Assembly: GCA_024685385.1 (NCBI GenBank)
Contig: JAIKVV010000107.1
Location: 1-36,683 of the forward strand
Origin: Saccharofermentans sp.
Lineage (GTDB): Bacteria; Bacillota; Clostridia; Saccharofermentanales; Saccharofermentanaceae
Reading direction: 5' to 3'
Length of the DNA stretch: 36,683 bases
A program made the position numbers and the translations under genes. The stretch's first letter is position 1; the number at the start of each line of letters is the position of its first letter. This document shows, one piece after another, positions 25,859-35,300 of the stretch. The notes beneath the pieces were generated by a model. That model had not been told where the DNA came from. It searched no databases and was given only the letters and a program-made list of their open reading frames with translations.

Positions 25859-25887
25859 AGCTGTCCCGCAAGGGGCAGCTTTTTTTG
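25859..25887. terminator. Terminator shared by the helical protein gene and the convergent metallophosphoesterase gene
   Basis: AGCTGTCCC (25859-25867) pairs with GGGGCAGCT (25872-25880), including one T-G pair, across a GCAA tetraloop, then TTTTTTT. The minus-strand stop codon is immediately next to it (25890-25888). Confidence 0.88.
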
Positions 25888-26820
25888 TCAGTTACCGCTA
25901 TCAGAAGGGATCCTTATCTCGATCACGGATACTTCCGGAACGGAGCCGAACCTTATGGGCAGATATCCGCAGCCCAAGCCCCTGGAGATGAAGAAGAGGG
26001 TATTCTCATAGATGAATGTTCCCGCAAGGATCCCTGCGGAAGGCAGTTCGTTTTTATGTCTGGGTGAGATCCTGATGCCGAAGGGGAGCTTCAGCTGGCC
26101 GCCGTGGGTATGACCCGAGAGCATGATGTCGGGAAGGCGGATCCCTGTATGAAGGATAGAATCCGGATCGTGGGCTAAGAAGATCAGCGGGAGATCAGCA
26201 GGGCACTCCGGCATCTCATACCATTCCCTATCTTCCCTTCCGGAGTCGTTGACGCCTGCTATGGCAAATTCCCTGCCCGAAGGATTTTTCAGGATCTTAT
26301 ATCTTCCTTCGATCAGTTCAAAACCGCATCTTTCCTCTGTTTCTTTGTCGTCAAGTTCAATGTCATGATTTCCCGTGACTGCAAGGAAGGGGATCGAAAG
26401 CTTCCTGCAAAGGTCAGATATCTCCTTGAGGTAAGAAAAGCCTTTGTCCTTGTATTTAGGCCAGGTGATTATGTCGCCGCCGAAGATGACCGCATCTAGA
26501 GGGGATCTTTCATGTTCTTCTTCTATGTGGCGAAGGATCTTGCCGGAAGATATAAAGCAGGTCTCGATATGAAGATCCGAGAAGAAGAAGATGCGAAGAT
26601 CATGCCCTTGATCACCTTTTCCGGGTGCCGGGAGGGCCCTAAAAACTTCTTTGCCGTTTGAAAGAAGGAACTTATCCCCTTTTGTCATCCTGCCGCAGGA
26701 GAGCGTAATATGAGTAAGTTCATGCCTGTGAGGTTCTATGAGACATAGTATCCCGTAGACTATTAAAGCGGCCAATAAGGCCCCGAAAATGCATAAAATG
26801 ATCCAAAATAACGGTCCCAT
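25888..26820 (-). CDS. Membrane-anchored metallophosphoesterase (YkuE/YaeI-like)
   Basis: A 310-residue protein with one N-terminal transmembrane helix (about residues 4-28) and a calcineurin-like phosphoesterase domain. Metal-binding motifs appear in order: FFFSDLHIE (D82, H84), VIFGGDIITW, VTGNHDIE, LAHDPDS and LSGHTHGGQLKLPFG. Relatives hydrolyse phosphodiesters of lipids or nucleotides at the membrane. The substrate here is not known. The ATG at 26820 is preferred over a TTG six bases upstream because AGGAG then lies 10 nt away. It is divergent from the YdbC-like gene, with a minus-strand TATAAT at 26852-26847. Confidence 0.87.
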   Translation of the reverse strand: MGPLFWIILCIFGALLAALIVYGILCLIEPHRHELTHITLSCGRMTKGDKFLLSNGKEVFRALPAPGKGDQGHDLRIFFFSDLHIETCFISSGKILRHIEEEHERSPLDAVIFGGDIITWPKYKDKGFSYLKEISDLCRKLSIPFLAVTGNHDIELDDKETEERCGFELIEGRYKILKNPSGREFAIAGVNDSGREDREWYEMPECPADLPLIFLAHDPDSILHTGIRLPDIMLSGHTHGGQLKLPFGIRISPRHKNELPSAGILAGTFIYENTLFFISRGLGCGYLPIRFGSVPEVSVIEIRIPSDSGN

Positions 26821-26874
26821 CTGCAATAAACTCCTATTTTTTCCATATTATAATATATACGAAGGGATTATCTG

Positions 26875-26883
26875 TGATATAAT
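26875..26883 (+). promoter_or_regulatory. Extended -10 promoter of the YdbC-like gene
   Basis: TGATATAAT at 26875-26883 is TGn plus the consensus TATAAT. No strong -35 is visible. A minus-strand TATAAT (26852-26847) for the divergent phosphoesterase lies 22 nt upstream. Confidence 0.6.
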
Positions 26884-26926
26884 TCTCTCTGTCGATATTA
26901 ATATTACGAACGGGAGGATAAGTAAT

Positions 26927-27169
26927 ATGCCTAAGACCGAGATCAAATCCGAGATCGTAGAGCACATCGGTGTTCTTACGGAAAACAAGTCCGGATGGAG
27001 AAGAGAAGTTAATATCATTAAGTGGAACGAAGGCAAGCCGAAGCTTGATATCCGTGACTGGGGGCCGGACCACGAGAAGGTCGGCAAGGGTATCTCCTTA
27101 AGCTATGAGGAATTCTGCATTCTCAAGTCTTTCTTTGAGGATATGGACTTTTCGAAGCTCGACGCCTGA
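26927..27169 (+). CDS. YdbC/PC4-like single-stranded-nucleic-acid-binding protein
   Basis: An 80-residue protein matching the YdbC group of PC4-like proteins, which bind single-stranded DNA as dimers and may act in transcription or replication. Visible family pattern: EIVEHIGVLTENKSGWRREVNIIKWNEGKPKLDIRDWGPDHEKVGKGISLSYEEFCILKSFF, that is, a four-stranded sheet followed by a helix. GGGAGG lies 9-14 nt before the ATG at 26927. Upstream in-frame starts precede the promoter and are rejected. The following membrane-protein gene starts 40 nt later and may be co-transcribed. Confidence 0.82.
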   Translation: MPKTEIKSEIVEHIGVLTENKSGWRREVNIIKWNEGKPKLDIRDWGPDHEKVGKGISLSYEEFCILKSFFEDMDFSKLDA

Positions 27170-27209
27170 TAACATTTAACAAGCATTTAATCTGCTCTGA
27201 GGTCCTGAT

Positions 27210-27869
27210 TTGAGAAGCGAAGAACGTGCAGGTATCGTATTTGCCGTAATGCTCTTCTTATGGGGTACGGTCGTATGCGATCCTTTTCGCATATTTGCCC
27301 GCTATCTTGTCAGGGTCTCCGAAAGAGCATTCACTTTCATCGGGATGCCGGATCTGGCTTCCTCTATATTGATGACGGTGCTGATATGTCTTTTGACCTT
27401 GCTGTTGCTTAAGATATCATGCACAAGATTCGTTATATTCATTCCCTGTGCGATCGCTGCTGCCTGCCTGGGCGGCTTCACCGTATGGGGATTTGTTAAA
27501 GGTGAGGTATATGTTCCCGAGGCTGTAGCATTGGCTATACCGGTCGTGATACTCATAATCCTTTACCTTCTTAAGCTCGATAAGATCCTGGTATGGGCCG
27601 CGGATGTATATATCTTCAGTTTGCCCATAGCTCTTATCACATATCTGATCACCAATCCGATCGCATATAAGTTTCCTGATGCGTCAGGATTCCTTTACAT
27701 CAACAGGAACTGTGATGTTGATCTTACGGCGCCTTTTTCGGGGCTTGCAGGGATCCCGGGATTCGTGTTCGGCATATTCATGTTCATCATCGCGGCGTTG
27801 CCGATCGTATATCTTTCGCTGGGCAAGAGAAAGGGTGTTTCGCAGGGCGGAAATAAGAGCCTTTTCTAG
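27210..27869 (+). CDS. Hypothetical membrane protein
   Basis: A 219-residue protein with about six predicted membrane segments, for example AGIVFAVMLFLWGTVV, SILMTVLICLLTLLLLKI, PEAVALAIPVVILIILYLL and GFVFGIFMFIIAALPIVYL. No family motif was recognised. The start is a TTG at 27210 with GAGG 7-8 nt upstream. The next candidate, ATG 27249, would cut into the first membrane helix. It follows the YdbC-like gene by 40 nt. It ends just before a hairpin with a weak T tail. Confidence 0.7.
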   Translation: MRSEERAGIVFAVMLFLWGTVVCDPFRIFARYLVRVSERAFTFIGMPDLASSILMTVLICLLTLLLLKISCTRFVIFIPCAIAAACLGGFTVWGFVKGEVYVPEAVALAIPVVILIILYLLKLDKILVWAADVYIFSLPIALITYLITNPIAYKFPDASGFLYINRNCDVDLTAPFSGLAGIPGFVFGIFMFIIAALPIVYLSLGKRKGVSQGGNKSLF

Positions 27870-27876
27870 CCTTTTT

Positions 27877-27899
27877 GTCCCTAAGAAGGGACCTTGTTT
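27877..27899 (+). terminator. Terminator-like hairpin after the membrane protein gene
   Basis: GTCCCT (27877-27882) pairs with AGGGAC (27887-27892) across AAGA, followed by CTTGTTT. The T tail is weak, so some read-through into ligA is possible. Confidence 0.55.
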
Positions 27900-27900
27900 A

Positions 27901-27909
27901 TGCTATAAT
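27901..27909 (+). promoter_or_regulatory. Extended -10 promoter of the ligA operon
   Basis: TGCTATAAT at 27901-27909 (TGn plus TATAAT). The predicted start is near 27915, leaving a leader of about 78 nt. Confidence 0.65.
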
Positions 27910-27932
27910 CTATGAGTGAAAAATGAACTTGT

Positions 27933-30666
<2,734 letters not shown>

Positions 30667-30670
<4 letters not shown>

Positions 30671-31059
30671 ATTATTTCTTTGCCAATCTCGGCGCGCATA
30701 CCCTTTTGATGTCATTGCTGATCCTTTTATGCTGCGTCTTTGCCGACAAGGTAAGGAGACGTAAATCCGACAAGATCATCAAGTATTTCATGCCTGTCGT
30801 CATCACCATATTCATACTGGTCTACGGCATATTCATCGTCGGCCCGAGACTGCTCGATATAAGGACCGTTTTAAACAATAATTATTCCACTCTCACGGGC
30901 ACGGTTGAGTCCGTTGCGCCGCTCAAGAATTACATCACGATCGACGGCATAAGTTACTATAAGAATCCCTCAAAGGACTGCCCCGAGCAGGGAGATAAGA
31001 TAACCATCAGATATGCCGAGGCATCGCATTTCATGCCCGAGTGGCAGCCTGCAAAATAA
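30667..31059 (+). CDS. Small hypothetical membrane protein
   Basis: A 130-residue protein with two membrane helices (about residues 10-25 and 40-60) joined by a basic loop (KVRRRKSDK). A 70-residue soluble domain follows (TLTGTVESVAPLKNYITIDGISYYKNPSKDCPEQGDKITIRYAEASHFMPEW), whose strands suggest a small OB-like beta barrel. No family was recognised. The ATG overlaps the cyclo-ligase stop (ATGA), making ligA, the cyclo-ligase and this gene one coupled operon. Confidence 0.72.
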
Positions 31060-31103
31060 GGCGTTTTAAGCCCCTTTTGAGGGTCATATTTTGTTAATAT
31101 TTG

Positions 31104-31137
31104 AAAGCCTTGAAACCATTGAGTTTCGGGCTTTTTG
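31104..31137 (+). terminator. Intrinsic terminator of the ligA operon
   Basis: AAAGCC (31104-31109) pairs with GGCTTT (31129-31134), and inside it GAAAC (31112-31116) pairs with GTTTC (31123-31127). A short T run ends it. Confidence 0.82.
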
Positions 31138-31178
31138 TCTCAGTTTTTGCCACTTTTCCCGATTGTTCTTGTAATAGC

Positions 31179-31195
31179 ATGAGGGCATGCCTCAT
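31179..31195. promoter_or_regulatory. Inverted repeat upstream of the Spo0A-domain gene
   Basis: ATGAGG (31179-31184) and CCTCAT (31190-31195) form a perfect 6-bp inverted repeat with a 5-nt spacer. It is just downstream of a possible -35 TTGTAA (31169-31174) and upstream of an A/T-rich stretch that could hold a -10. An operator role is inferred. Confidence 0.4.
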
Positions 31196-31254
31196 TATTT
31201 ATATACCCGTCTCTTTTCTGAGGGGAAAGACATGTAAAGGAGGCAGCAGGGTTT

Positions 31255-31812
31255 ATGGAAGATCTGGAAATGAAAATGCTCGAGAACATAGGTGACAGTA
31301 CCGGCATATATGTCGTCTGTAATGACAAGAGCCTGCTCGAGAACATCAACGGATTGCTCTCAAGGAACGGGATGCTCTGTGTAAGGGACAACAACGGAAA
31401 AGTTTCTTATCTGGTCGACGGAAGATCCGACAAGTCACAGGCCATGATGACCGTCAGCGGCTTGATGAGCGACCATTTTCTCGGAATAGGCGAAGGCCGT
31501 GACATCTACTATGAGATGTGCGCCAAGGCTGTCTTCATGGAGGCGGGATTTGACATGTCGCACACCGGCACGGCGGTGATTTATCTTGCGGTCAAGGATA
31601 TGGTCCAGGGAGGCAGGAGAAGGTATTCCTCGGCCAAGAACATGTATATGGATTTTGCCAACAGGCTGCATATGTCTTTTGACCAGGTTTCAAGGGATGT
31701 CAGATATGCGGTTAATGCGAGCACGATGAGAAAATACCGCACCCTTACGGTCGTAGCCCATCTCGTGACCATGATCTCAGAAGAGCTCACAAGGGATCAG
31801 GGGATCGCCTGA
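31255..31812 (+). CDS. Spo0A C-terminal-domain protein with a degenerate receiver-like N terminus
   Basis: A 185-residue putative DNA-binding regulator. Residues of about 88-155 resemble the Spo0A effector domain: MEAGFDMSHTGTAVIYLAVKDM aligns with the IGVPAHIKGYLYLREAI region, and MYMDFANRLHMSFDQVSRDVRYAVNAS with the recognition-helix region around [23 protein letters not shown]. The N-terminal part (IYVVCNDKSLLENINGLLSRNGMLCV) looks like the first strand-helix-strand of a receiver domain, but the rest of that fold and a phospho-acceptor Asp are missing. It is therefore probably not a phosphorelay target like true Spo0A (about 260 residues). GGAGG is 11 nt from the ATG. A second ATG at 31270 is possible. 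It is convergent with the HU gene. Confidence 0.68.
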   Translation: MEDLEMKMLENIGDSTGIYVVCNDKSLLENINGLLSRNGMLCVRDNNGKVSYLVDGRSDKSQAMMTVSGLMSDHFLGIGEGRDIYYEMCAKAVFMEAGFDMSHTGTAVIYLAVKDMVQGGRRRYSSAKNMYMDFANRLHMSFDQVSRDVRYAVNASTMRKYRTLTVVAHLVTMISEELTRDQGIA

Positions 31813-31835
31813 CTTTGAAAAAGACCTTAAATGCA

Positions 31836-31863
31836 ATGAGGCTGCCCCTAAGGACAGCCTCAA
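31836..31863. terminator. Hairpin between convergent genes, probable bidirectional terminator
   Basis: TGAGGCTG (31837-31844) pairs exactly with CAGCCTCA (31855-31862) around a 10-nt loop. T tails on both sides are weak. Confidence 0.6.
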
Positions 31864-31886
31864 TATCTTGAATAAATAGAATTGAA

Positions 31887-32180
31887 TTACTTCTTCTTGG
31901 ACTTCTTCTTGTTAACCTTGTCCTTGAGAGCCTTACCAGCCTTGAAGGAAGGAGCGATAGAAGCTGCGATCTTGATCTCTTCGCCTGTTGCAGGGTTGCG
32001 GCCCTTACGAGCTGCGAGCTTCTTTGTCTGGAATGTACCGAAGCCTACGAGAACAACCTTGTCACCCTTTGCGAGAGAATCTGCAATGGAATCAAGTGTA
32101 GCTGCGAGAGCGTCGCCTGCTGCTTTCTTGCTGATACCGGCATTAGCTGCGATTGCATCAATCAATTCTGTCTTGTTCAT
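31887..32180 (-). CDS. hup: DNA-binding protein HU
   Basis: A 97-residue histone-like nucleoid protein that bends and compacts DNA as a dimer. The whole family pattern is visible: [71 protein letters not shown]. It has the GRNPATGE loop whose proline intercalates DNA, and a lysine-rich C-terminal extension ([12 protein letters not shown]). The Shine-Dalgarno AAGGAGG is at 32194-32188 on the minus strand. A near-consensus promoter lies upstream, in line with high expression. Single-gene unit. Confidence 0.97.
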   Translation of the reverse strand: MNKTELIDAIAANAGISKKAAGDALAATLDSIADSLAKGDKVVLVGFGTFQTKKLAARKGRNPATGEEIKIAASIAPSFKAGKALKDKVNKKKSKKK

Positions 32181-32226
32181 GATAAATCCTCCTTGTGTGC
32201 CTATATGTCAGGCAAATTACAAAAGT

Positions 32227-32255
32227 ATTATCCGTGTAAAAGCCCCTGTTGTCAA
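32227..32255 (-). promoter_or_regulatory. Near-consensus promoter of the HU gene
   Basis: On the minus strand, -35 TTGACA (32255-32250) is perfect, the spacer is 17 nt and the -10 is GATAAT (32232-32227). Confidence 0.85.
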
Positions 32256-32303
32256 TGCTTTTGGCGAAAAAAACCGTTAAAATACCCTTATTTTGCTGTA
32301 TTT

Positions 32304-32348
32304 GTAACATTGTTACCTTTTGTCGGGCAGCTTTGAAGGTGATAGAAT
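32304..32348 (+). promoter_or_regulatory. Promoter and small palindrome before the radical SAM gene
   Basis: -35 TTGTCG (32320-32325), 17-nt spacer, -10 TAGAAT (32343-32348). The -10 ends only 6 nt before the ATG, so transcripts would begin at or near the start codon. GTAACATTGTTAC (32304-32316), a 6-1-6 palindrome, abuts the -35. Confidence 0.5.
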
Positions 32349-32354
32349 ACTCTC

Positions 32355-33233
32355 ATGGCTAAATTAAGATATCTTGACGCGAATACTTATTATAAAAACA
32401 GGTTCGGAACGAAGGTCTACAAGGCATCGGTCGCGCTTGCTTCGACCTGCCCCAACCGGGACGGGAAAAAGGGGACCGGAGGATGCATCTTTTGCTCCGA
32501 AGGAGGATCCGGAGAATTTTCCGTTTTCGAAGATGACCTGGGCAAGGCTTTGGATCTGGCGATCGGAATGGTCGAAAAGAAAGCGGGGCCTGATGCCAAA
32601 TACATCGCATATTTTCAGAGCTTTTCAAATACTTATGTTCCGCCCGAAAGACTTGATGCAGCCATAAGTGCCGTAAGATCCGATGACCGCATCGTCCAGT
32701 GCGCCATAGCGACCAGACCGGACTGCCTTCCTGACGGTATCATGGAGGTCCTTAAAAGACATGCATCTTCTTTCCCGATCATGGTGGAATTAGGCCTTCA
32801 GACCGCAAACGATAAAACGGGCAGATTCATAAACCGCTGCTTTGATACGGAATGTTTTGTCGATGCCGTCAAGAGGCTGACAGACATAGGCTGCGATACC
32901 GCGGCGCATGTCATTTTCGGTCTGCCCGGAGAAGACATCAACGACATGATGGAATCGGTAAGAGTTGCATCCTGCTGCACGGGCCTTAAGTTCACCTGTC
33001 TATATGTTCCGAAGGGTACCCGGATCGCATCCCTTTGGGAGAGGGGAGAACTTGAACTGTTGGGAATGGAAGAGTATTTTGATATTGTGGAGAAGGCGCT
33101 TGAAACAGTCCCTGACGGCAAGGTCATTTTCAGGCTTACCGGGGACTGTCCGAAGAAGCTCCTTCTTGCGCCTTTATGGACTTCAGACAAGAGAAAGGTC
33201 ATAAACTACATCAACAGGAGATTCGGCGTATGA
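32355..33233 (+). CDS. TIGR01212-family radical SAM protein (YhcC-like)
   Basis: A 292-residue radical SAM protein. The cluster-binding cysteines are C32, C44 and C47 in TCPNRDGKKGTGGCIFC, the spaced version typical of the TIGR01212/YhcC group rather than the standard CxxxCxxC. Other matches are FGTKVYKASVALAS at the N terminus, AYFQSFSNTYVPPERL, CAIATRPDCLPD, MVELGLQTANDKTGRFINR and HVIFGLPGEDINDMMES. The reaction catalysed by this group is not established here. A perfect AAGGTGA lies 13-14 nt upstream of the ATG, unusually far, and the predicted transcript starts near the ATG, so the mode of initiation is uncertain. The small membrane-protein gene overlaps its stop. Confidence 0.88.
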   Translation: MAKLRYLDANTYYKNRFGTKVYKASVALASTCPNRDGKKGTGGCIFCSEGGSGEFSVFEDDLGKALDLAIGMVEKKAGPDAKYIAYFQSFSNTYVPPERLDAAISAVRSDDRIVQCAIATRPDCLPDGIMEVLKRHASSFPIMVELGLQTANDKTGRFINRCFDTECFVDAVKRLTDIGCDTAAHVIFGLPGEDINDMMESVRVASCCTGLKFTCLYVPKGTRIASLWERGELELLGMEEYFDIVEKALETVPDGKVIFRLTGDCPKKLLLAPLWTSDKRKVINYINRRFGV

Positions 33234-33589
33234 AAAAGTACATGAAAGAATACATGGCCAAAGTCGATTCCTTCATCTCGGAGGGGATAAATGATGCATC
33301 TGATGATGACGTAAAGATCTTTCTTGAAGAATTTGACCGCAAGCTTTCATGGTTCTGCCACGAGAGGCTCATACATCTTCTGGTTACTTTATTCTTTGCT
33401 CTTTTCCTTCTTATCGGAATGTTCATGCTCGTAACGAACCCCGAGATATTTACCGCGGTTCTCGCCGTTCTCTTCTTATGTCTTACGGGACCTTATGTCT
33501 TCCACTATTATTTCCTCGAAAATTCCGTTCAGGAACTCTACAAGAAGAGGGACAGGATCGAAGAGATCGTAAAGAACAGGAAAAGCTGA
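33230..33589 (+). CDS. Small membrane protein with two central helices
   Basis: A 119-residue protein with a charged N-terminal half (KKYMKEYMAKVDSFISEGINDASDDDVKIFLEEFDRKLSWF). Two close membrane helices follow (about residues 46-66 and 71-90: IHLLVTLFFALFLLIGMFMLV and FTAVLAVLFLCLTGPYVFHY), then a charged helical tail (ENSVQELYKKRDRIEEIVKNRK). No family was recognised. The ATG at 33230 overlaps the stop of the radical SAM gene by four bases (ATGA), so it is translationally coupled. A longer in-frame ORF from 33176 is rejected because it would lie inside that gene. Confidence 0.7.
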   Translation: MKKYMKEYMAKVDSFISEGINDASDDDVKIFLEEFDRKLSWFCHERLIHLLVTLFFALFLLIGMFMLVTNPEIFTAVLAVLFLCLTGPYVFHYYFLENSVQELYKKRDRIEEIVKNRKS

Positions 33590-33669
33590 TCCGATTTAAT
33601 CAAATTGTTATGTCTTTAAGTCCTTTATGTGAGATAATCGACGGGGTAAGTTAAAAACGGAGGGGGAAT

Positions 33670-34566
33670 ATGTTTACAATTCTCGGAGGATTTCTAATGG
33701 GCCTGGCCAACAGCGTGCCGGGCGTATCAGGCGGAACAATAGCATTCATAATGGGCTTCTACGAAGAACTTCTGAAGTCTGTTGTCGATCTCGTTAAGGG
33801 TAATAAACAGGAAAAGATCAAAGCATTGAAGATGATCCTCAAGGTCGCGATCCCCTGCGGCATCGGATTGCTCCTTGCAGTCGAAGTATTGGTCAAGTTT
33901 TTCGACAATCACATATATGCGATAAGTTCTCTCTTCGTAGGTTTCATTCTGGGAGCTTTCCCCGTGATAATCAAGGATGAGGCAAAGTGCCTCAAGGGCA
34001 AGTATTATAATCTGATCTTCTCCGTCATCGGAGCAGGCCTCGTTATACTCATCACGGTCCTTAATTCCCAGGCAACATCTGCCGAAGGAAATGCATTTGT
34101 GCTGACTCCCCTTTCGGGCATCTATCTTTTCATCTGCGGCGCTCTTGCCATGAGCGGCATGGTGCTGCCCGGAATGTCGGGATCCACCCTCATGCTCATA
34201 TTCGGACTCTACATGACCATTATCGAGAGTTTGCATAAGTTCATGCATCTTGATATGTCTGTTCTTCCCATAGTGATCATCTTCGGTCTCGGCGTTCTTG
34301 CAGGCGCAGTGGGCATCGTAGGACTCCTCAAAAAGTGTCTCGAAAAGTTCCGCTCCCAGACCGTCTACATGATCCTCGGCTTGATGGCAGGTTCGATCTA
34401 TGCTATATTCCAGGGGCCGGCTACTTTGGATGTTCCCCAACCGCCCATGACGATGGCGACGTTCAACTGGCTCGCATTCATTATCGGAGTAGCCGTGATA
34501 GCAGGTCTTGAAGTACTGAAACACTTCATCAACAAGAAACAAAAAACGGCTGAGGAAAAGTCATAA
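33670..34566 (+). CDS. popT: DUF368/PopT polyprenyl-phosphate transporter
   Basis: A 298-residue polytopic membrane protein of the DUF368 family. The family hallmark LMGLANSVPGVSGGTIAFIMGFYEEL is at the N terminus, with a second inverted-type repeat SGMVLPGMSGSTLMLIFGLYMTIIESLHKF in the middle. This fits an internally duplicated fold with re-entrant loops. DUF368 proteins have been shown to be undecaprenyl-phosphate translocases (PopT), which recycle the cell-wall lipid carrier across the membrane. AACGGAGGGGG precedes the ATG. It is a single-gene unit with a strong terminator. Next to it lies the putative large RNA, with no obvious functional link. Confidence 0.9.
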   Translation: MFTILGGFLMGLANSVPGVSGGTIAFIMGFYEELLKSVVDLVKGNKQEKIKALKMILKVAIPCGIGLLLAVEVLVKFFDNHIYAISSLFVGFILGAFPVIIKDEAKCLKGKYYNLIFSVIGAGLVILITVLNSQATSAEGNAFVLTPLSGIYLFICGALAMSGMVLPGMSGSTLMLIFGLYMTIIESLHKFMHLDMSVLPIVIIFGLGVLAGAVGIVGLLKKCLEKFRSQTVYMILGLMAGSIYAIFQGPATLDVPQPPMTMATFNWLAFIIGVAVIAGLEVLKHFINKKQKTAEEKS

Positions 34567-34571
34567 AAAAT

Positions 34572-34599
34572 GGTGGGGATTTGCCCCACCTCTTTTATT
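34572..34599 (+). terminator. Intrinsic terminator of popT
   Basis: GGTGGGG (34572-34578) pairs with CCCCACC (34584-34590), followed by TCTTTTATT. An A run on the upstream side could let it work in reverse too. Confidence 0.9.
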
Positions 34600-34674
34600 A
34601 TATACCCGTTTTGGCAATTAACAAGCACTATCTTTTGCACAACATTTTTGCGTCTCTTTGTATGAACGGCGGGC

Positions 34675-34702
34675 TTGTAATCGTTCTGTAACAAGTTACA
34701 AT
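34675..34702 (+). promoter_or_regulatory. Promoter of the putative large RNA
   Basis: -35 TTGTAA (34675-34680), 16-nt spacer, -10 TACAAT (34697-34702). The start is predicted near 34709. The stretch 34600-34674 before it is A/T-rich and holds no recognisable gene. Confidence 0.65.
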
Positions 34703-34708
34703 AAAATC

Positions 34709-35299
34709 AGTTCCAAGGAATGCGGAAGCGACACCTTCCGAATCCGAAGACAAACCGCCCGAAGCATTAAGCAGTTGATGGCGCAGGGTAGAACCTCAAG
34801 ATGGAAGATCTTTTGGCGAAGCCGATGAGACATAAACCGGAGGAAACTACCGAAGGTGGAAACGAAGTGAAGACTTAATAAGCTGAGGGAGGAACGGGCT
34901 AGGCGATTGACTGAGTGAATACACTTAAAAGTCGCGTAGGTTGTAACAATTCAGTTGATCCGGACTTTGGATCCGCGGTCGGTGAGATGTCACCACCGAT
35001 AGGTGATAAGACGGAGTTGCAGCAGATGTTACACCGGTTCGTGCAAACCGAGTAACCGATACGAACTGCCGGATCAGAACAGCAGTCGCGAGGTTCATAT
35101 GATTCGAGCAAATACAAGATTTGTTCGGTGAATGGAAGACATGAGTTGCACGGTGTGGTTGATGGTTGCAGCAGTCAGTTGGGTGTTGTGATCATGGATA
35201 GCCCGACAGGAGAAAGGGTTTGCCAAGGACTTGAGTGAAGAGATTTCGGTTCGTTGGAACGGACGGTAACCCCGCAGATTTCGGTCCGCGGGGTTATTT
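34709..35299 (+). ncRNA. Putative large structured non-coding RNA (about 590 nt), family unassigned
   Basis: No convincing protein is encoded here. The stretch is bounded by a promoter and by an intrinsic terminator at its 3' end. Hairpins seen: CGGAAG/CTTCCG (34723-34728 with 34735-34740); a stem at 34903-34935 including AGTG/CACT; CGGT-C-GGTGA/TCACC-ACCG (34976-34998); CGGTT/AACCG (35035-35050); and CGAGCAAAT/ATTTGTTCG (35105-35127, 9 bp). Long-range pairing: TGATCCGG (34956-34963) with CCGGATCA (35069-35076) closes a multi-stem domain, and GTTCCAA (34710-34716) with TTGGAAC (35254-35260) joins the 5' and 3' ends. The purine-rich loops with GAAA, GGAAAC and GTGAA are typical of folded RNA. 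Length is in the range of OLE, ROOL and GOLLD RNAs, but I cannot confirm any of them. It does not show RNase P, tmRNA or group II domain V signatures. Confidence 0.72.
35268..35299 (+). terminator. Terminator of the putative large RNA
   Basis: AACCCCGC (35268-35275) pairs exactly with GCGGGGTT (35288-35295), loop of 12 nt, followed by ATTTGTT. It separates the RNA from the dehydrogenase gene, which has its own promoter. Confidence 0.82.
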
Positions 35300-35300
35300 G

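Noticed and set aside
34899..35117. 72-codon minus-strand frame inside the putative RNA
   Set aside because: No ribosome binding site, no family pattern, and it is Cys/Ser-rich as expected from random reading of a structured RNA.
34709..35299. RNase P RNA or tmRNA
   Set aside because: The GAGGAAAGUCC/ACAGAA-type RNase P core and the tRNA-like ends and tag frame of tmRNA are not present, and the length is too great for either.
34709..35299. Group II intron or its remnant
   Set aside because: No GUGYG 5' end, no domain V (AGC...GAAA...) hairpin and no reverse-transcriptase frame were found. The region also has a bacterial promoter and a terminator.
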